This document shows positions 59,732-64,000 of a stretch of 64,000 nucleotides of DNA, piece after piece. How positions within the stretch are numbered: position 1 is the stretch's first letter; each line of letters begins with the position of its first letter. Both the position numbers and the translations under genes were made by a program. Origin of the DNA: Neglectibacter timonensis (lineage in GTDB: Bacteria; Bacillota; Clostridia; Oscillospirales; Acutalibacteraceae); contig NZ_LT160640.1 in the NCBI RefSeq assembly GCF_900048895.1, positions 682,001 through 746,000 of the forward strand, written 5' to 3'. Under the pieces are notes generated by a model, which worked only from the letters and a program-made list of their open reading frames with translations, was not told where the DNA came from and did no database searches.

Positions 59732-59760
59732 ATTATAGCCAATCTATTCCAAAAAATCAA
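59732..59760 (-). promoter_or_regulatory. Promoter for tRNA-Ser
   Basis: Minus strand TTGATT (59755-59760), a 17-bp spacer and TATAAT (59732-59737). Confidence 0.75.
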
Positions 59761-59840
59761 GAGAAAATTACAGAAAATTTTTGGAAATATATTTTTGTGA
59801 AAAACGATGTTAAAAATAGATAAAATTATCAAAACTAAAT

Positions 59841-59869
59841 TTGAAACTCGGTTCAATATTTGGTATAAT
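59841..59869 (+). promoter_or_regulatory. Promoter of the ppx-ppk operon
   Basis: TTGAAA (59841-59846), a 17-bp spacer and TATAAT (59864-59869). No Pho box was recognised. Confidence 0.75.
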
Positions 59870-59901
59870 GTGGTAAAGTTTATCCTATGGAGTGAATTTT
59901 C

Positions 59902-61455
59902 TTGAACAAAAAATATGCCGCACGTGCGGCGGCAGTTATCGAAATCGGTTCCAACAATGTTAGAATGCAGATTTCACAGATGTCCAAAGGCGTCTTTTCC
60001 ACACTGGACAATCTGGAATATCCGGTAAACCTCGGGCATGATGTTTTCGGAGACGGCTATATAAGCTTTGACAGTCTGCGTGAACTTTCAGCTGTGCTGG
60101 GAAAATTTTCCGAAGCCCTGCTCTCCTACGGAATTGAAAAGCCCAAGGTCATATCCTGTACCGTTATGCGCGAGGCAAAAAACCGATCCTTAGCGGCGGA
60201 CCAACTGAAGGTACGCAATGGAATGAATGTTTCTGTGCTGGAGGACAGCGAAGAAAAGGCATATCTCTACTCGGAAATTGTTCAGAAATTGGAAAATGCT
60301 GAATATCTCAAAAACTGCCATTCTTTGATTGCCTTTATAGGCTCCGGCAGCATCGGCATTGCCGTATATGACGGAAACAAGGTAATTTATTCTCAAAATA
60401 TATCCATGGGTGCATTAAAGCTTCATGACGTGATGGCAAAACTGCACCGGGATGTGGACGATTTTCATCAGATCATTGAAGAATATTTGGATACGGTTTT
60501 AAACCGCATTCACATCTCCGAATTTCATATTCAAAATTTGATTCTAACCGGTTCAGAAATCCATCAAATCGCCCGCCTCTGCGGTGCAAAAGGAGACGGC
60601 GCGCCTTACCGGATCGAAACCAAAAAACTCACTTCCCTGTACTATACCATCCGTTCCATGTCGCCGGAAAGCATCGGACAACGTTATGGAATTTCCACTG
60701 AAAAAGCTGCTGTTTTTTACTCGGCGCTCTCTATTTACTGCGGCATGCTCCGCTTTTGCAAAGAAGCTTCTGGTATTATCTCCCCTGCCGTTGACATTTC
60801 CGAGGCAGTGGCACGTTATCTGCTCGCGCCAAAAACCGCACCGGATTTTCGTGCATATCTGCGGGAAAGCGCGCTTGCTTGCGCCGAGGTCACAGCAAAG
60901 CGTTTTGGCTGCAATTTGGAACATTCTGAACGGACCAGCAGCTTTTCCTGTAAACTATTCGACAAACTGAAAAAGCTTCATGGACTGGATCCTTCCAAAC
61001 GCCTGATTTTAGAATTAGCATCCCTGCTGCACAGCTGCGGCAGCTATGTCAGTGTACGGCAGCATAATAAGTGTACCTATGACTTAATCAAGGGTATGGA
61101 TATTTTCGGTTTGCGGCAGTTGGAGGTTTCCGAAATTGCCTTCGTTGCAGGCAGTATTACAGAGAACTTTGCCGCAGAAAGCAATTCAGAATTTGTACTT
61201 TTACCGGAAGAGGAAAAAATCATCATCTCTAAACTTGCCGCCATATTCCGAATGGCGAACGCCCTGGATAAATCTCATCAGGGAAAACTCAGCAATTTGC
61301 GGGTTAATTTAGAGGAAGACCGTGTTTTGTTCCGGGCTGACGCAGTTGACGGCAATTACATGCTGGAAAGATGGGCATTTGAAGAATCCGCAGGCTTCTT
61401 CAAAAACGTATTCGGTCTTTCCCCGGAACTAATTGTAAAATTAGACATGATTTGA
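59902..61455 (+). CDS. ppx: Ppx/GppA-family exopolyphosphatase
   Basis: 517 residues. The N-terminal two-lobed ASKHA phosphatase part (about 1-300) has [15 protein letters not shown] and [15 protein letters not shown] as the two phosphate loops; the second is usually DIGGGSTE, so it is divergent. The C-terminal HD-like part (about 320-510) has [13 protein letters not shown], where the usual HD is H-S. The start is TTG, 8 nt after GGAGTG. It is cotranscribed with ppk 14 bp downstream. With both active loops unusual, a regulatory or (p)ppGpp-sensing role is possible. Confidence 0.85.
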   Translation: MNKKYAARAAAVIEIGSNNVRMQISQMSKGVFSTLDNLEYPVNLGHDVFGDGYISFDSLRELSAVLGKFSEALLSYGIEKPKVISCTVMREAKNRSLAADQLKVRNGMNVSVLEDSEEKAYLYSEIVQKLENAEYLKNCHSLIAFIGSGSIGIAVYDGNKVIYSQNISMGALKLHDVMAKLHRDVDDFHQIIEEYLDTVLNRIHISEFHIQNLILTGSEIHQIARLCGAKGDGAPYRIETKKLTSLYYTIRSMSPESIGQRYGISTEKAAVFYSALSIYCGMLRFCKEASGIISPAVDISEAVARYLLAPKTAPDFRAYLRESALACAEVTAKRFGCNLEHSERTSSFSCKLFDKLKKLHGLDPSKRLILELASLLHSCGSYVSVRQHNKCTYDLIKGMDIFGLRQLEVSEIAFVAGSITENFAAESNSEFVLLPEEEKIIISKLAAIFRMANALDKSHQGKLSNLRVNLEEDRVLFRADAVDGNYMLERWAFEESAGFFKNVFGLSPELIVKLDMI

Positions 61456-61469
61456 GAGGTGTTTTCCCC

Positions 61470-63593
61470 ATGGCAGAAAAAACGATGCCCTATTACAACC
61501 GGGAACTCAGTTGGATGGATTTTAACACCCGCGTTCTCGAAGAAGCTTTCAAAAAGGAAAATCCATTGATGGAACGGCTGCGTTTTCTGGCAATCACCGG
61601 CTCTAACTTAGATGAGTTTTTCATGGTACGAGTCGCAGGAGTCAAAGCCCAGGTCAATTCCAACTACAAGAAGCACGATGACTTCGATCTAAGTCCGGAA
61701 GCGCTTCTCAAAGAGTTGGAAGAAAAGACTCATCGATTTATGGAACGGCAGTACTCCTGCCTGCATCGATCTATTTCCCCTATTTTAGAGAAAAACGGCA
61801 TTCGCTTTTTAAATGCCGAGCAGATGGACGGGCAGCAGAGAAACTATATGACGGAATTCTTCCATAAGATTCTTTTTCCTGTGCTTACCCCCCTCGCCGT
61901 GGATGCCAGCCGTCCCTTTCCGCTGCTTGCCAATAAAAGTTTGAATATTGCAGTATATCTCAAAGGAAAAGAGAAGAGCAAGGAGAACAAAAATGAGGGA
62001 GAAAAGTGCTTTGCCATCGTACAGGTCCCCTCTATTCTTCCTCGCTTTTTAGAACTGCCCGAAAAAGCCGGACGCTCCTTTATTCTGCTGGAGGATATCA
62101 TCATCGACAAGTTGGAAGAGTTGTTCGAACTGCATGATATCAAAGCTGCCTGTCCTTTCCGGGTTACCAGAGATTCTGATTTGGAAATTGATGAAGAAGC
62201 TGAAGATTTCATGAATGAAGTAAAGAAATCCATCAAGCTGCGTAAGCGGGGCCGTCCGGTTCGGCTGGAACTGCTGCAAAAATGTGATAAAGATATCCGA
62301 AGCTTCCTGATTGATATGTTAAAAATCAAAAAAAATGAAATCTACGAGCTTCCTGGTCCTCTGGATCTCACATTTTTCTCCAAATTTGCCAGCTTACCCG
62401 GCTGCGAACAGCTTTGTTTCAAACCGATCCAACCTGTATCGCCTGCCTGTGATTTCTGGGGCAGTGAAGATATTTTTCAAACCATTCGGGAAAAAGATAG
62501 AATGGTACACCATCCCTATGAAAGCTTCGATTGTGTGGTAAAATTTATTGAACAGGCTGCCGTGGACGAAAATGTGTTGGCTATCAAGCAGACGCTTTAC
62601 CGGGTCAGTGGAAATTCCCCAATTGTCGCAGCGCTGATTAAGGCCGCTGAAAACGGGAAACAAGTCACTGTTTTGGTTGAATTGAAGGCCAGATTTGATG
62701 AGGAAAACAATATTAATTGGGCACAAAAACTGGAAAAATCAGGGTGTCATGTTATCTATGGCCTGCAGGGCTTGAAAACCCACTGCAAAATTGCTCTGGT
62801 TGTGCGCCGTGAAGAGGACGGCATTCGTCGCTATCTGCATCTGGGAACCGGCAATTACAATGATTCCACAGCAAAAATTTACACGGATATCGGCCTTTTT
62901 ACCTGCAGCAGCCAATACGGCGCCGACGCCTCTTCTCTATTCAACGTCATTACCGGTTATTCCCGTCCTCCCGAGTATAGGCATTTTATTGTCGCCCCCC
63001 ACGGCATGCGGAATTTTTTTATCCGCATGATCCGCCAGGAAATCGAAAATGCAAAAAAAGGCCTGCCTTGCGGTATCACTGTCAAAGTAAATTCTTTGGT
63101 GGATTCTGAAATCATTTTTCTCCTTTATGAAGCGTCTCAAGCCGGGGTTCCTATCAGGCTGGTGGTACGTGGAATATGCTGCCTGGTCCCTGGTCTGCCA
63201 GGTATCAGCGAAAATATCACCGTTATCAGTATCGTTGGGCAGCTTCTGGAGCACAGCCGTATTTTCCGCTTTGAAAACGGCGGGGTTCCGCAGATCTTTA
63301 TGGGCAGCGCAGATTGGATGCCCCGAAATTTAGACCGGCGTATCGAACTTGTCTTTCCCATCGAGGATGAAGAATTAAAACAGCGTGCTTTTGAGATCCT
63401 TGAGACTCTCTGGAATGACAATACCAACGCGAGGATTATGCAGCCAGATACCACATATCAGCACGTAAACCGGCGCGGAAAGGCAGTCTGCAGCAGTCAG
63501 CTCACTTTTTACCGTCAGGCACAGGAACGGCTGAAAGAACTGCAGAAGCTGGAAAAGGACAGTCCGCTCATTCCCATCCACACAGCAGAATAG
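61470..63593 (+). CDS. ppk: Polyphosphate kinase 1
   Basis: Makes polyphosphate reversibly from ATP. 707 residues with the four PPK1 domains: an N-terminal helical domain starting YYNRELSWMDFNTRVLEEA and the tunnel region FFMVRVAGVKAQV. The C-terminal phospholipase D-like pair includes VLVELKARFDEENNINWA, LKTHCKIALVVRR (autophosphorylated His region), RYLHLGTGNYNDSTAKIYTDIG and GSADWMPRNLDRRIEL. ATG 61470 is 8 nt after GAGAGGTG. Confidence 0.96.
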   Translation: MAEKTMPYYNRELSWMDFNTRVLEEAFKKENPLMERLRFLAITGSNLDEFFMVRVAGVKAQVNSNYKKHDDFDLSPEALLKELEEKTHRFMERQYSCLHRSISPILEKNGIRFLNAEQMDGQQRNYMTEFFHKILFPVLTPLAVDASRPFPLLANKSLNIAVYLKGKEKSKENKNEGEKCFAIVQVPSILPRFLELPEKAGRSFILLEDIIIDKLEELFELHDIKAACPFRVTRDSDLEIDEEAEDFMNEVKKSIKLRKRGRPVRLELLQKCDKDIRSFLIDMLKIKKNEIYELPGPLDLTFFSKFASLPGCEQLCFKPIQPVSPACDFWGSEDIFQTIREKDRMVHHPYESFDCVVKFIEQAAVDENVLAIKQTLYRVSGNSPIVAALIKAAENGKQVTVLVELKARFDEENNINWAQKLEKSGCHVIYGLQGLKTHCKIALVVRREEDGIRRYLHLGTGNYNDSTAKIYTDIGLFTCSSQYGADASSLFNVITGYSRPPEYRHFIVAPHGMRNFFIRMIRQEIENAKKGLPCGITVKVNSLVDSEIIFLLYEASQAGVPIRLVVRGICCLVPGLPGISENITVISIVGQLLEHSRIFRFENGGVPQIFMGSADWMPRNLDRRIELVFPIEDEELKQRAFEILETLWNDNTNARIMQPDTTYQHVNRRGKAVCSSQLTFYRQAQERLKELQKLEKDSPLIPIHTAE

Positions 63594-63627
63594 TTAAACT
63601 AACCCCCTATAGAAAGGATGCGTAAAA

Positions 63628-64000
63628 ATGAAGCGAGTAGGTATTTTAACCAGCGGCGGAGACTGTCAGGGCCTGAATGCTGCAATCCGCGGCGTGGCAA
63701 AAGGGCTCTATTTTGAATTCGGCTCTGACGTCGAAATTTATGGAATCAAAGACGGTTATAAAGGTCTCATCTTCGGCGAGTACACGCTGATGAAGGAATC
63801 TGATTTTTCCGGCATTTTAACCTTGGGAGGCACCTTGCTGGGCACCTCTCGTCAGCCCTTTAAGACTATGCGGGTCATAGATGAAAACAGCGTTGACAAA
63901 GTGAAGTCCATGAAGGAAAATTACAAAAAGCTCAAGCTGGACTGTCTGGTGATTCTGGGAGGCAACGGCACTCAGAAAACAGCAAATCTACTGCGTAGCG
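63628..64000 (+). CDS. pfkA: 6-phosphofructokinase (3' end outside window)
   Basis: Phosphorylates fructose 6-phosphate at C1. The visible 124 residues contain RVGILTSGGDCQGLNAAIRG (nucleotide loop), the long IKDGYKGLI element, GGTLLGTSRQ, and LVILGGNGTQKTANLL. GGNGT takes the place of the GGDGS of ATP-PFKs, so whether ATP or pyrophosphate is the donor is unclear. AAAGGA lies 10 nt before the ATG. Likely third gene of the ppx-ppk operon (34 bp gap). Confidence 0.88.
   Translation, partial: MKRVGILTSGGDCQGLNAAIRGVAKGLYFEFGSDVEIYGIKDGYKGLIFGEYTLMKESDFSGILTLGGTLLGTSRQPFKTMRVIDENSVDKVKSMKENYKKLKLDCLVILGGNGTQKTANLLRS

Noticed and set aside
58090-59856. 588-residue form of AsnRS
   Set aside because: The extra N terminus would be translated from the tRNA-Ser gene and the asnS promoter.
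1-64000. CRISPR array, prophage or complete conjugative element
   Set aside because: No regularly spaced repeats, cas genes, phage structural genes, integrase, relaxase or type IV secretion genes were seen.

Overview
This is a chromosomal window from a low-to-mid GC Gram-positive anaerobe, most likely a gut Clostridia species of the Oscillospiraceae/Ruminococcaceae type (Bacillota). The evidence is the ctsR-mcsA-mcsB-clpC stress operon with tandem CtsR heptads, an archaeal/eukaryotic-type ProRS, a QueT transporter behind a preQ1-I-like riboswitch, a SpoVB-like flippase, strong AGGAGG ribosome sites, and sigma-A promoters with 17-bp spacers ahead of most operons. No phage, CRISPR array, rRNA operon or plasmid functions were seen. 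Both ends are cut: shikimate kinase on the left, phosphofructokinase on the right.

Layout. 0-5.5 kb: aroE-aroK, acpP, proS, and a sugar dehydrogenase/isomerase pair. 5.7-8.2 kb: a decayed glycosidase/AraC pair, then a MarR-TauE operon. 8.3-14.4 kb: an HD protein, a tandem-GNAT protein, prmA, a SpoVB-like flippase, a KtrB-like K+ transporter and queT. 14.5-21.1 kb: a HAD hydrolase and a five-gene polyamine operon (speA, speE, speB, carboxy(nor)spermidine dehydrogenase and decarboxylase). Its leader holds an intrinsic terminator inside a 28-codon open frame that overlaps the speA start. 21.2-24.1 kb: an accessory patch with a foldable 46-nt element, an XRE/zinc-ribbon regulator, a GyrI-like protein, a GNAT protein flanked by two copies of a tRNA-type terminator, and tRNA-Leu. 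24.1-29.4 kb: a PTS-EIIC/EAL fusion, a flavodoxin, a carboxylesterase and small proteins. 29.5-34 kb: hisHF, glpK, and an ADP-ribosylglycohydrolase next to an unknown protein. 34-38.7 kb: the CtsR regulon core. 38.8-42.7 kb: a 49-residue Cys/Gly protein, then a TSCPD protein, PHP phosphoesterase, ABC exporter and HD protein as one operon. 42.9-45.8 kb: a second dehydrogenase/isomerase pair and a divergent nitroreductase. 45.8-51.6 kb: an accessory stretch with an IS1182-type remnant, a WYL-regulated locus, rnpB and a strongly AT-rich orphan gene. 51.7-64 kb: pncB, an XRE protein, an AI-2E-type permease, an aminotransferase, a PurF-like protein lacking its catalytic cysteine, asnS, tRNA-Ser, and a ppx-ppk-pfk operon.

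Main points of interest: (1) the polyamine operon, both for its gene set (two candidate spermidine routes and no AdoMet decarboxylase in the cluster) and for its attenuator-like leader; (2) the EIIC-EAL fusion, a possible direct link between sugar sensing and cyclic-di-GMP; (3) the PurF paralogue that has lost its glutaminase site; (4) the WYL locus and the ADP-ribosylglycohydrolase neighbourhood, each containing proteins I could not assign. Functional statements rest on motif recognition by eye. No database search was run.
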